The notes beneath the pieces are model-generated. The model made no database searches and was not told the origin of the DNA. It worked only from the letters and a program-made list of their open reading frames with translations. A program made the position numbers and the translations under genes. Below, piece by piece: positions 16,357 through 24,532 of a stretch of 36,895 nucleotides of DNA; within the stretch, counting starts at the first letter, position 1, and each line of letters begins with the position of its first letter. The stretch is from an uncultured Bacilli bacterium (lineage in GTDB: Bacteria > Bacillota_I > Bacilli_A > RFN20 > CAG-826). The DNA is taken from contig CAJOOD010000015.1 in the NCBI GenBank assembly GCA_905236085.1, positions 1 through 36,895 on the forward strand, in the 5' to 3' direction.

Positions 16357-17630
16357 TGAAAAAATTAATCGAATTATTAAATACCCTAGATGTCAGCGCT
16401 TATAAAATCAATGTTCATAAGCAAGAATCTTTCCAATTATTCTTTGTTCATGAAAAATTAGAAACTATTAGAAGCACTGATACCAAAAATACCTATATCA
16501 CCATTTATATGGAACATGGAGATTTTCTAGGCTCTACTACTTTTCAAATCTATGATTCATTATCTTTAGATGAATTAAAAGAAATGATTTTAGACGCTAA
16601 AGAAAAAGCCCTAGCTATCAATGATAGGAAATATTCATTAAATGAAAACGATAAGCAAGAATTTGTTTCTAATAGCAATTTTAAAGATTATTCTTTAAAA
16701 GAAATGGCTTATATGATTGCTGATGAACTATTTTCAGCTGAACACGAAGGTAGTGGAGCACTTAATGCCACCGAGGTCTTTGTCTATAAAAACGAAGTAT
16801 CTATCATCAATTCTAAAGGAGTTAATAAGAAAGAAACTTATTATACTTCTAAGGTGGAAACCATTCCAACATGGAACGGCGATAAAGAATCTGTGGAAGT
16901 ATATCAGCAGTTAAATTTCACGGAATTTAATAAAGAAGATATTAAAAAAGAAGTGGAAAGCAAACTAAAAGAAGCTAAAGCGAGATATTATGCGACTAGA
17001 ATTAATGAAGCAATTGATGTTCCTGTCTTATTAGGCAAAGAAGAATTAAACGAAGCCATTGCCTCTTTAGCTAAATATTCTTTAAATTATCGAGCTCTAT
17101 ATTCACATTCTAGTCCATATAAAGTAGGGGATAATATTCAATCAAATCCACAAGGTGACAAATTATCTTTGAGCGCAAAAGGAGAAGTAAAAGGTGTCTT
17201 TGGAAGTGCTTATTTTGATAATGATGGAACTACACTAAAAGATAAGGAACTAATTAAAGATGGAAAGATTACATCTTTCTTTGGCTCTAAAAGATTTGCG
17301 GAATACACCAATAATGAAGTCACTGGTAATCTCGAGGTTATTGAAATTAAAGGTGGAAGTAAGACAATTGAAGAACTCAAAAAAGAAAAACATCTTGAAT
17401 GTTTGACCTTCTCTGGTATTCAATGTGATCCTTTTCTAGATTATATTGGTGGGGAAGTAAGATTAGCCATATATTTTGATGGTGAAAAAGAAATTCCAAT
17501 TACCGGAATATCTATATCTGGCAAATTGTCTGAAGTTCTTAATAATATGTATTTATCTAAAGAATTAGGAAACACATCTTATTATCACGGTCCTGAAAAA
17601 GCTTTATTTAAAGGATTTAAAATATTCTAA
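16353..17630 (+). CDS. tldE: TldE/PmbA, partner subunit of TldD
   Basis: 425 residues, homologous to TldD in fold but lacking the HExxxH zinc motif, as expected for TldE/PmbA. The C-terminal glycine-rich stretches (SGIQCDPFLDYIGG, ITGISISGKL) are typical. Translation most likely starts at ATG 16353, overlapping the tldD stop by four bases; a second ATG follows at once at 16356. An open frame extends to 16299 inside tldD but has no ribosome binding site. The product should be the noncatalytic half of the TldD/E protease. Ends at a bidirectional terminator. Confidence 0.92.
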   Translation: MMKKLIELLNTLDVSAYKINVHKQESFQLFFVHEKLETIRSTDTKNTYITIYMEHGDFLGSTTFQIYDSLSLDELKEMILDAKEKALAINDRKYSLNENDKQEFVSNSNFKDYSLKEMAYMIADELFSAEHEGSGALNATEVFVYKNEVSIINSKGVNKKETYYTSKVETIPTWNGDKESVEVYQQLNFTEFNKEDIKKEVESKLKEAKARYYATRINEAIDVPVLLGKEELNEAIASLAKYSLNYRALYSHSSPYKVGDNIQSNPQGDKLSLSAKGEVKGVFGSAYFDNDGTTLKDKELIKDGKITSFFGSKRFAEYTNNEVTGNLEVIEIKGGSKTIEELKKEKHLECLTFSGIQCDPFLDYIGGEVRLAIYFDGEKEIPITGISISGKLSEVLNNMYLSKELGNTSYYHGPEKALFKGFKIF

Positions 17631-17651
17631 TAAAGTTGCAAATTTAAATAA

Positions 17652-17683
17652 AAAAATGGATTTTTGCATGGAAATCCATTTTT
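17652..17683. terminator. Bidirectional terminator between tldE and the glycosyltransferase gene
   Basis: AAAAATGGATTT (17652-17663) pairs with AAATCCATTTTT (17672-17683), 12 bp, around an 8-base loop. A-tract on the left and T-tract on the right let it work in both directions. Its right arm overlaps the stop codon of the minus-strand glycosyltransferase gene. Confidence 0.85.
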
Positions 17684-18629
17684 ATTTTTCGCTATTTTTA
17701 ATCAATTTATAATATGATCTTTCTTGATCTAGATTGAGCTTGCCTTTTTTCTTAAAGACGTATTTTAAATCTTTTTTAGCTATGGCTTCGATTTCTTTCT
17801 TTTGCTCTTTGCTATCATATTTAGCCATCAATATATCCACTAATTTGCTAGCCCATTTTCTAAAATGAATTTTTGGTTTTAAGAAATAATTGAGATATTC
17901 TTTCTTATCATCTTTTTCTAAATCATTTCTAATAAAAGCATTGACCGCGACTTGATCGGTTATTCTTCTAGTTAGCTTAATCTGTGTCTCATTGTTTCGT
18001 TTGTTATATCTAAAGAGTTGGTCTTTGATAGAAACGACTTTATCACATTCCATAATCAATAAATAATTTAAGAAATAATCTTCATAAGTTAAATTATCTT
18101 GAGGTAAGTTAATTTTTATAGAATTAAATAAATCGGCTTTATAAATCTTCGTGGTCACAAATCCATGGAATGAATAATCATTAAGTAAGGTCTTAAAAGC
18201 CCCTAATCGATCATAAGTAGCGTTTTTGGATATTATGGATTTCTTTTCTCTATTTTTATTTCTTAAATAAGTAATTCCACAGTTAACAATATCTGCGGAT
18301 TCCCTAACGATAGTCTCATACATGACTTGAATCATATTCTTAGAATATTCATCATCGGCATCTAAAAACATAATATAATCGCCTTTTGCTAACTTAACAC
18401 CCTCTAATCTAGACAATAGGGGAGAAGCAAAATTTACTGATTTATAAGTCAGTTTTGCAGACTTTTTTTCATATTTTGCCAATAATTCTTCGCAATTATC
18501 GGTGGAAGAATCATCGATTAATATGATTTCGAAGTCCTTATCAAATGTTTGGTTTGTTAATGAATCAATAGCGTTTGATATATATCTAGATGAATTGTGT
18601 GCGGTAATAACCACAGAAACTTTACACAT
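17682..18629 (-). CDS. Family 2 glycosyltransferase
   Basis: 315 residues. The GT-A fold shows the N-terminal VSVVITAHNSSRYI, a nucleotide-binding IILIDDSSTD and the metal-binding MFLDADD (DxD) near residue 95. GT2 enzymes move a sugar from a nucleotide-sugar to a lipid, polysaccharide or protein acceptor; acceptor and sugar cannot be told. The C-terminal third is Lys-rich without clear membrane helices, so membrane contact would be peripheral. It stands alone with no sugar genes nearby. No Shine-Dalgarno is visible before the ATG; instead an extended -10 lies six bases upstream, suggesting a leaderless mRNA. Confidence 0.9.
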   Translation of the reverse strand: MCKVSVVITAHNSSRYISNAIDSLTNQTFDKDFEIILIDDSSTDNCEELLAKYEKKSAKLTYKSVNFASPLLSRLEGVKLAKGDYIMFLDADDEYSKNMIQVMYETIVRESADIVNCGITYLRNKNREKKSIISKNATYDRLGAFKTLLNDYSFHGFVTTKIYKADLFNSIKINLPQDNLTYEDYFLNYLLIMECDKVVSIKDQLFRYNKRNNETQIKLTRRITDQVAVNAFIRNDLEKDDKKEYLNYFLKPKIHFRKWASKLVDILMAKYDSKEQKKEIEAIAKKDLKYVFKKKGKLNLDQERSYYKLIKNSEK

Positions 18630-18635
18630 ATTGAT

Positions 18636-18644
18636 ATTTTAACA
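18636..18644 (-). promoter_or_regulatory. Extended -10 of a probably leaderless glycosyltransferase mRNA
   Basis: On the minus strand TGTTAAAAT matches an extended -10 (TGn plus TAAAAT). Only six bases separate it from the ATG, so transcription would start at or next to the A of the start codon. No convincing -35 or ribosome binding site is seen. Confidence 0.4.
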
Positions 18645-18781
18645 CATTATTTAGGAATAAGGTTGTGAAATTATTTTTTCAACACTGCTTTTATAAGCAA
18701 TTTAAATTTCAATACCTATTTTATTAACACTGTTGATATTTCTGTAAACAAGATACTTGCTAACCTATTACTTAAAAACTC

Positions 18782-18808
18782 GTGCTATTCCTAAATAAAG
18801 AACAGCAC
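18782..18808. repeat. Inverted repeat upstream of the M6 protease gene
   Basis: GTGCTATTC (18782-18790) and GAACAGCAC (18800-18808) form an imperfect 9+9 inverted repeat with one mismatch. The left-arm core GTGCTATT recurs at 18828-18835. It lies in the 234-base gap between the divergent glycosyltransferase and lipoprotein genes and could be an operator. Nothing else beyond AT-rich sequence is recognised in that gap. Confidence 0.3.
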
Positions 18809-18863
18809 ACATTAAAGTAAAAATATAGTGCTATTTTTAAACGGATAAATTATATTTATATTT

Positions 18864-20387
18864 ATGAAAAAAATATTTTCACTTTTTATTTTGACTCTAT
18901 CATTAACACTCGTTGGATGTAATAATGTTGAATCTCTAGCATCCTCCTCTTACTCATCATCAACCACATCCTCAGAAAGTTATGATGATGAATTATTAGT
19001 TTATGAATGTAAAGAAGAATTAATTGAGGACGCAACAAAATATCCCTACACTCTTAATAATGCTTATAACGCCACTATGGAATATAACTATAAAGATTTA
19101 TCAAGGCATTATTATTATAATGTTGATTACATGCCTACTAGAGGGGATGTTAATGTTTTAGTCATCCCTGTTAAATTTGCAAATTATACAAAATATAGTA
19201 GACAGATTCATCGCCAAAAAATATATGATGCTTTCTTTGGTAGCAGCGAAGAAACCGGATGGGAATCAGTATCATCTTATTATTATAAAGATTCTTATGG
19301 TTCTTTAAGAATGTCAGGAGTGGTCACTGAATTTTATGAAGCTGAATACGAAAGCAGCCTTAATTTTCGAGGGACCATGGATATATTAACTGACGCTGTT
19401 GAATGGTATAAAGAACGTTATAATGATGATGGCAAGAAATTTGATAGCGATGGTGATGGCTTTATTGATGCAGTAGCCTTAATTTATAATGCTCCCGCTC
19501 ATTATGAAAACAATGAAAATCTATGGGCCTATACTTATTGGGCACAAGATAGACCTAATATATCTTCGCCAGTTGCAAATGCTTTCTTCTGGGGTTCTGT
19601 CAGTTTCTTATATTCCGACCAAAATATTTCTATCGATTCCCATACTTATATTCATGAATTCGGTCATATCATGGGACTAGAAGACTATTATAATTATAAT
19701 TCTAATTATGGCAGCTATGCTGGTGGATTTTCCATGCAAGATTTTAATGTCGGAGATCACGACCCATTTTCAAAATTGATATTAGGCTGGGCTAGGCCAA
19801 TTGTCGTTAAGGATACTACCACTATTGAATTATCTCCAACAACAACTTCTGGGCAGATGATCGTTTTAAAACCAGATAATTATGATATGGTTTCTCCATT
19901 TGATGAATATCTAATTATTGAGTTCTATACTCCTTTATATCTAAATCAGCAAGATACTACTTATGCTTATTCTTATGGCTATCCAACTGGTAGCAAGGAA
20001 AGCGGGATAAGATTGTGGCATGTCGATGCTAGATTATTAAAAAATTATTATGATACTGGAATTCTTGATTTCACTAATACCATAGAAGACGGCAATAGAT
20101 ATATTGTTTGTTCTTCTAACACCACTGGTCAAGCGGTTGACTTAGATTGCAGTGAATTTAGATTAAATAAATTATTAAGAAAAGGAAAAGAAACATCGTT
20201 TGAACTCGGTGAATATTTCTCCACAAAAGATTTATTTGTCGAGGGTGATACATTTACCATGGAAGATTATAAAGAATCATTCACCAACGAAGGATTGCTC
20301 AATAGTGGAGAATCTTTAGGTTTCTCTTTCAGTGTCGATTCAATCATCAAAAATCAAAAAGCGGTTATAAGCATAGTAAAGGAATAA
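18864..20387 (+). CDS. M6-family-like zinc metalloprotease lipoprotein
   Basis: 507 residues. A lipoprotein signal peptide (KK, hydrophobic core, lipobox LVGC with C19) is followed by a Ser/Thr-rich tether, so the protein is anchored outside the cell membrane. A calcium-binding-like loop DSDGDGFID lies at 194-202, and the zinc motif HEFGHIMGLED has H264, E265 and H268, as in M6 (immune inhibitor A-type) proteases. It probably degrades extracellular proteins. No Shine-Dalgarno is visible before the ATG, which follows an AT-rich stretch. The next gene starts four bases after its stop and the queuosine genes follow, so they probably share a transcript. Substrate unknown. Confidence 0.82.
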   Translation: MKKIFSLFILTLSLTLVGCNNVESLASSSYSSSTTSSESYDDELLVYECKEELIEDATKYPYTLNNAYNATMEYNYKDLSRHYYYNVDYMPTRGDVNVLVIPVKFANYTKYSRQIHRQKIYDAFFGSSEETGWESVSSYYYKDSYGSLRMSGVVTEFYEAEYESSLNFRGTMDILTDAVEWYKERYNDDGKKFDSDGDGFIDAVALIYNAPAHYENNENLWAYTYWAQDRPNISSPVANAFFWGSVSFLYSDQNISIDSHTYIHEFGHIMGLEDYYNYNSNYGSYAGGFSMQDFNVGDHDPFSKLILGWARPIVVKDTTTIELSPTTTSGQMIVLKPDNYDMVSPFDEYLIIEFYTPLYLNQQDTTYAYSYGYPTGSKESGIRLWHVDARLLKNYYDTGILDFTNTIEDGNRYIVCSSNTTGQAVDLDCSEFRLNKLLRKGKETSFELGEYFSTKDLFVEGDTFTMEDYKESFTNEGLLNSGESLGFSFSVDSIIKNQKAVISIVKE

Positions 20388-20391
20388 AATT

Positions 20392-20976
20392 ATGGATGTT
20401 GTTATAGCGAAGAAGAAGGAATTTAAAATCATCGAAAAATTAGGTGATAGATCATATAAAGTCAAAAGAAAAAATAAAGAATATTTTCTTAAAAAAATTG
20501 GTCTAGAAAACGATGAATTTGATAAGTGGATTAAAGATTATAAATTCTTAAAAACCGCGGGAATTAATATGCCTAAAATGCGCATAATTGATAAAAAAGA
20601 AGGGATTTTTGTCGAGGATTTTATTCCAGGCGAGACTGTTTTTGATGTTTTATTATGGAGAGATTTAGAAAACGATTATTTCCGTAATGTCTTTGTTAAT
20701 GAATTCTATGAAAAGCAAGATAATTTCTCTTTGAATTATGAGCCTATTAATTGGAAATTATATAACGGAAAATTATATTATCTCTTGCATGAATATAAAA
20801 GAGGCTTCAAAGAAGAAACGTCCTTTACTAAAAGAGGTATATATTATTGGTTCTATACCAAGGAATTCGCAGATTATGCTCTTAATAGAGGAAAGAAGAA
20901 AGACCTTTCTAGACTTAAAAATGAATATGAAACCAATAGAGAAATATTAAAGACTGTTGTACAATTTCATATCTAA
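20392..20976 (+). CDS. Small kinase-fold-like protein, function unknown
   Basis: 194 residues. The N-terminal half resembles the small lobe of an aminoglycoside-phosphotransferase or lipopolysaccharide-kinase-like fold: KLGDRSYKVKRKNKEYFLKK, then FLKTAGINMPKM and GIFVEDFIPGETV. Where the catalytic HxD...N and metal-binding D should lie, the protein reads EPINWKLYNGKLYYLLHEY, keeping the shape but apparently not the acidic residues. It may be a degenerate kinase or a distant member. AAAGGAA in the end of the previous gene serves as ribosome binding site, and tgt starts nine bases after its stop. I do not recognise a specific family. Confidence 0.6.
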   Translation: MDVVIAKKKEFKIIEKLGDRSYKVKRKNKEYFLKKIGLENDEFDKWIKDYKFLKTAGINMPKMRIIDKKEGIFVEDFIPGETVFDVLLWRDLENDYFRNVFVNEFYEKQDNFSLNYEPINWKLYNGKLYYLLHEYKRGFKEETSFTKRGIYYWFYTKEFADYALNRGKKKDLSRLKNEYETNREILKTVVQFHI

Positions 20977-20985
20977 AGGTGAATT

Positions 20986-22110
20986 ATGAAAAATTTTTAT
21001 TTAGAAATCAAACATATTGATAAACAAACTGGTGCAAGATATGGAATATTACATACTCCTCATGGTGATTGTGAAGTTCCTATGTTTATGCCTGTTGGTA
21101 CTCTAGCTACGGTTAAAACTTTATCTCCTGAAGAAGTTAAAAGCCTCGGAGCGGGAGTTATTTTAGCTAATACTTATCATCTATCTTTAAGACCAGGCGC
21201 TGATATTGTTGAAAAAGCAGGTGGTGTACAAAAATTCATGAATTATAAAGGACCGATGCTTACTGATTCAGGAGGCTTTCAAGTTTTTTCTTTAGCTTCT
21301 AGAAGACAAATAAGTGAAGAAGGGGTTATTTTTAAATCGCATTTAGATGGTGAAACATTGGTTTATACTCCAGAAAGCGTTATTAAATTAGAAGAACAAA
21401 TTGGCGCGGATATCATCATGTCTTTTGATGAATGTATACCTTATCCAGCTGATCATGATTATGTTAAAAATTCTGTGGACAGAACTTTAAGATGGGCCAA
21501 GCGAGGCAAAGACGCTCATACTAGAGAAGATCAAGCCTTATTTGGCATCGTTCAAGGTGGAGATTATCAAGATTTAAGAGAATATTGCGCTAAAGAATTA
21601 GCAAAGATGGACTTTCCTGGCTACTCCATTGGAGGTACATCTATTGGTGAACCAAAAGAAGTGTGCTTAAGAATGGTGGATTATTCTGTTAAATATCTTC
21701 CACAAGATAAACCGCGATATCTCATGGGTGTTGGCTCAATTGATTATCTTTTAGAAGGTATTGCTAGAAGGGTAGATATGTTTGACTGCGTCTTACCAAC
21801 TAGATTAGCTAGGCACGGCGCTCTTATGACTAGCCATGGACGAGTTAATATTAGAGATGCTAAATATAAAGAAGATTTTACTGCTTTAGATAGTGAATGC
21901 GATTGTCCCGCTTGTAAAGATTATACCAAGGCTTATCTTAGACATTTATATGTCTGTGATGAGACTTATGGTAAGAGATTGTTATCTCTCCATAATGTGA
22001 GATTTTTAATTCACTTAATGGAGCAAGCTAGAGAAGCAATTAAAGAAGATAGATATCAAGATTTTGTAAATGAAATTTATGCAAAATTTAACGATAAAAG
22101 GGGTTTTTGA
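20986..22110 (+). CDS. tgt: Queuine tRNA-guanine transglycosylase (preQ1-inserting)
   Basis: 374 residues, full length. The enzyme swaps guanine 34 of tRNAs with GUN anticodons for preQ1. Visible motifs: the active-site DSGGFQVFSL, GIVQGG, the nucleophile region FDCVLPTRLARHG, and the zinc site CDCPACKDYTKAYL with VCDE and the later His in LLSLHN. AAAGGTGA precedes the ATG. The TGA stop overlaps the ATG of queA by one base, confirming TGA as a stop codon in this organism. It opens the tgt-queA-queH set. Confidence 0.97.
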   Translation: MKNFYLEIKHIDKQTGARYGILHTPHGDCEVPMFMPVGTLATVKTLSPEEVKSLGAGVILANTYHLSLRPGADIVEKAGGVQKFMNYKGPMLTDSGGFQVFSLASRRQISEEGVIFKSHLDGETLVYTPESVIKLEEQIGADIIMSFDECIPYPADHDYVKNSVDRTLRWAKRGKDAHTREDQALFGIVQGGDYQDLREYCAKELAKMDFPGYSIGGTSIGEPKEVCLRMVDYSVKYLPQDKPRYLMGVGSIDYLLEGIARRVDMFDCVLPTRLARHGALMTSHGRVNIRDAKYKEDFTALDSECDCPACKDYTKAYLRHLYVCDETYGKRLLSLHNVRFLIHLMEQAREAIKEDRYQDFVNEIYAKFNDKRGF

Positions 22111-23147
22111 TGGATATTTCGTTATTTGACTTTGATTTACCAGAAGAATTAATCGCTCAATCTCCATCGGAAAAAAGAGACTTTTCTCGTCTTTTAGTGG
22201 TCGATAAAGATAAGATGACTTATGAAGATAAACACTTTTATGACATCATCGATTATTTACGACCTGGGGATGTATTAATAAGAAATAATACCAAGGTCAT
22301 TCCTGCAAGATTATTCGGAGTTAAAGAAGAAACTCATGCCCATGTAGAAGTATTATTGCTCCATCAAGAAAAAGATGATATTTGGGAATGTTTATGCGGT
22401 AACGCTAAAACGATTAAAGTTGGTACTAAAATTGATTTTGGTGAAGGTGAATTAGTCGGAGAATGCTTAGAAGTTAAAGATGAAGGGCTAAGACTGATAA
22501 AATTCCATTATCAAGGCATCTTTTATGAAGTGTTAGATAAATTAGGCAAGATGCCTTTACCCCCATATATTAAAAAACAACTCGCTGGAAATGATAGATA
22601 TCAAACAGTTTATGCAAAAGTGGAGGGTAGCGCTGCCGCTCCGACAGCAGGCTTCCATTTCACTGAGGAATTATTTGAGAAAATTAAGGCGAAAGGTGTC
22701 GAAGTAGTGGATATCACTCTTCATATTGGGCTTGGTACATTTAGACCAGTTAAGGTCAAAGACACCAAAGATCATGTCATGCATAGCGAATTTTATAACA
22801 TATCTAAGGAGGCCACAAATAGATTAAACAAGGCCAAAAAAGAGGGGAGAAGATTAATCGCAATTGGAACGACTTCTACTCGTACTTTAGAAGCAAATTA
22901 TCAAAAATATGGCACTTTTACCGAAACTTTTGAAGCAACTAACATATTTATCCAACCTGGATATCAATATAAAGCTATCGATTGTTTGATCACTAATTTC
23001 CATCTACCTAAGTCTACTTTAATCATGCTTGTTTCCGCTTTTGCTGGTCGCGAATTTATCTTAGATTGTTATAAGCATGCGGTATCAGAAAGATATAGAT
23101 TCTTCTCGTTTGGGGATGCGATGTTTATTTATGGATCAAATCATTAA
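22110..23147 (+). CDS. queA: S-adenosylmethionine:tRNA ribosyltransferase-isomerase
   Basis: 345 residues. QueA transfers and rearranges the ribose of S-adenosylmethionine onto preQ1 in tRNA, giving epoxyqueuosine. Diagnostic stretches are FDLPEELIAQSP at the N-terminus, VIPARLFG, AAPTAGFHFTEEL, LHIGLGTFRPV, GTTSTRTLE and TNFHLPKSTLIMLV. The ATG at 22110 overlaps the tgt stop (TGATG) and is preferred over the TTG one codon earlier. The last 17 bases overlap the preferred start of queH. No auxiliary domain is fused. Confidence 0.97.
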   Translation: MDISLFDFDLPEELIAQSPSEKRDFSRLLVVDKDKMTYEDKHFYDIIDYLRPGDVLIRNNTKVIPARLFGVKEETHAHVEVLLLHQEKDDIWECLCGNAKTIKVGTKIDFGEGELVGECLEVKDEGLRLIKFHYQGIFYEVLDKLGKMPLPPYIKKQLAGNDRYQTVYAKVEGSAAAPTAGFHFTEELFEKIKAKGVEVVDITLHIGLGTFRPVKVKDTKDHVMHSEFYNISKEATNRLNKAKKEGRRLIAIGTTSTRTLEANYQKYGTFTETFEATNIFIQPGYQYKAIDCLITNFHLPKSTLIMLVSAFAGREFILDCYKHAVSERYRFFSFGDAMFIYGSNH

Positions 23148-23775
23148 TTATCACAAATTGATGAAAGAAGAACTTGCTACTTTTGATGGCAAGAAGAAGA
23201 AAATATTGCTCCATGTTTGCTGTGGACCATGTTTTTCTGTTCCTTTTAAAAGACTACAAGATTATTTTGATATCACCATTATGTATGATAATTCCAATAT
23301 CTATCCTGAAGAGGAATATGAAAGAAGATTGATGGAATTAAGGTGGTATTTAGGTCTGCTTGGTGAGGCAAAGAATATTAAAATTATTGCTCCAGAGTAT
23401 AATTACGAAGAATTTGAAAAGGATCTCTTGCCATATAAAGATCTTCCTGAAGGTCATGAAAGATGTCGCGTCTGTTTTAAAAAGAGATTATCTTATGCTT
23501 ATGAATATGCTTCTAATAATGGCTTTGATTATTGCTCGACAGTTATGTCCATTTCTCGATATAAAAATTCGCAAGATTTAAATAGGATTGGCAAGGAATT
23601 AGAGAAAAAATACCCTAATGTTAAATGGCTTTATGCTGATTTTAAGAAGGAAGGCGGATATGAAGAAGAGCTCGATATTTGCCGCAAATGTGGGATGTAT
23701 TTTCAAAAATATTGCGGATGTCGATTCTCTTATGAAAAAATGCTAGAAAAGCAAGCTAAAAAGACTGATAAATAA
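23131..23775 (+). CDS. queH: Epoxyqueuosine reductase QueH
   Basis: About 214 residues from ATG 23131. QueH is the oxygen-sensitive Fe-S enzyme that reduces epoxyqueuosine to queuosine in tRNA, replacing QueG. Signatures: LLHVCCGPC near the N-terminus, YPEEEYERRL, HERCRVCFKKRL, and the Cys cluster CRKCGMYFQKYCGCRFSYE. ATG 23131 lies inside the end of queA; the alternative ATG 23161 would leave a shorter N-terminus, and neither has a strong ribosome binding site, so coupling to queA translation is likely. Use of QueH suits an anaerobe. No preQ1 biosynthesis genes (queC, queD, queE, queF) are in the window. Confidence 0.93.
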   Translation: MDQIINYHKLMKEELATFDGKKKKILLHVCCGPCFSVPFKRLQDYFDITIMYDNSNIYPEEEYERRLMELRWYLGLLGEAKNIKIIAPEYNYEEFEKDLLPYKDLPEGHERCRVCFKKRLSYAYEYASNNGFDYCSTVMSISRYKNSQDLNRIGKELEKKYPNVKWLYADFKKEGGYEEELDICRKCGMYFQKYCGCRFSYEKMLEKQAKKTDK

Positions 23776-23805
23776 GCAAAACTCACTTATTTTTCTGAAA
23801 CTTAG

Positions 23806-23830
23806 TTCATGCAAGCATGAATTTTTTTCT
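23806..23830 (+). terminator. Rho-independent terminator after queH
   Basis: TTCATG (23806-23811) and CATGAA (23816-23821) form a stem with a CAAG loop, followed by seven T (23822-23828). It ends the queuosine transcript before the ribosomal promoter. Confidence 0.75.
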
Positions 23831-24046
23831 TTTGCCATCAAAGAGGCGTTATCGATAGATGTATTAGAAGGACTTGTTAGAGATGCAACTTGAAGGCTCG
23901 AATATAGGCCTAAAAAAATGAAAAATTTGCAAAAATTTGTATGCTCAAGAGGGCTGAATTTGACTTTGTTCATAATTTTTTTGCACAAAATTTTTAGCGT
24001 CCATTCTAGGTATAAAAAATTTCTTATATATTTTAAATATAAAGTA
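23831..24046. other. AT-rich gap upstream of the ribosomal promoter
   Basis: Between the queH terminator and the ribosomal promoter (about 215 bases of the 432-base gap) no gene is supported. Short reading frames cross it on both strands but lack ribosome binding sites. The last part, about 24020-24046, is nearly all A and T with a TTATAT/ATATAA symmetry and could act as an UP element for the promoter at 24047. Confidence 0.4.
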
Positions 24047-24075
24047 TTGACATGCACACTCTATACGTGTATATT
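24047..24075 (+). promoter_or_regulatory. Strong sigma-A promoter of the S10-spc ribosomal operon
   Basis: Consensus -35 TTGACA at 24047-24052, a 17-base spacer and -10 TATATT at 24070-24075. This is the best promoter in the window and lies where the ribosomal operon should begin. Transcription should start near 24082, giving a leader of about 126 bases. Confidence 0.85.
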
Positions 24076-24081
24076 TATTAA

Positions 24082-24190
24082 CGTTGACTGCGCGTTGATA
24101 TGCGAGGTTGCCGATACGCCAACAGGCGTTGTCAAGAAAGGCTATCGGGGAATTCGTGTTGAGCAAATGTCACAAAAGGCCTGATAAACA
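24082..24190 (+). promoter_or_regulatory. Structured 5' leader of the ribosomal operon, candidate r-protein regulatory element
   Basis: CCGATA (24111-24116) can pair with TATCGG (24143-24148) around an inner hairpin, ACGCC (24116-24120) with loop AACA and GGCGT (24125-24129). Alternative pairings exist: GTTG 24107-24110 or GTTG 24128-24131 with CAAC 24120-24123. The leader is clearly GC-richer than the gap before it. Such leaders in other bacteria bind an operon product for feedback, for example L4 at the E. coli S10 leader. I cannot assign it to a named family. Confidence 0.45.
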
Positions 24191-24207
24191 TGAAAGGAGA
24201 TTAAATC

Positions 24208-24519
24208 ATGGCAAAAACAACCAAGATTAGGGTTCGCTTAAAAGCTTATGATCATGCAGTGCTTGATGCTAGTGCCGCGAAGATTGTAGCCGCAGCGAAA
24301 AACACAAAGGCTAGTGTAGTTGGCCCAATTCCGCTCCCAACGGAAAAACAAGTGTTCACAATCTTAAGAGCGGTTCACAAATACAAAGACGCTCGTGAAC
24401 AATTTGAAATTAGAACTCACAAGAGATTGATCGATATCACCAATCCAACTAAGGAAACAATGGATGCGTTAAGAAACTTAGACTTACCATCAGGAGTTGA
24501 TATCGACATCAAATTATAG
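24208..24519 (+). CDS. rpsJ: 30S ribosomal protein S10
   Basis: 103 residues, standard length. Recognised by IRVRLKAYDHAVLD, GPIPLPTEKQVFTI and RTHKRLIDITNPT. S10 sits in the 30S head and, as NusE, also joins antitermination complexes with NusB. It is the first gene of the operon, led by AAAGGAGA and the structured leader. rplC follows after 13 bases. No rpsL-rpsG-fusA-tuf block precedes it here, so that block lies elsewhere. Confidence 0.98.
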   Translation: MAKTTKIRVRLKAYDHAVLDASAAKIVAAAKNTKASVVGPIPLPTEKQVFTILRAVHKYKDAREQFEIRTHKRLIDITNPTKETMDALRNLDLPSGVDIDIKL

Positions 24520-24532
24520 GAGGTAAGACACC

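Noticed and set aside
23776..23890. In-frame extension after queH reading FAIKEALSIDVLEGLVRD, possible gene remnant
   Set aside because: Too short, crosses the terminator and matches nothing I can name; chance is adequate.
23743..24057. 104-codon minus-strand frame between queH and rpsJ
   Set aside because: Overlaps the queH end and its terminator, lacks a ribosome binding site, and has no recognisable family.
24100..24162. Possible 20-residue leader peptide (ATG to TGA) in the rpsJ leader
   Set aside because: No Shine-Dalgarno, no run of regulatory codons, and it covers the hairpins that better explain the sequence.
23918..24184. 88-codon open frame on the plus strand across the ribosomal promoter and leader
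   Set aside because: It spans the clear -35/-10 promoter and has no ribosome binding site; its composition changes abruptly at the promoter.
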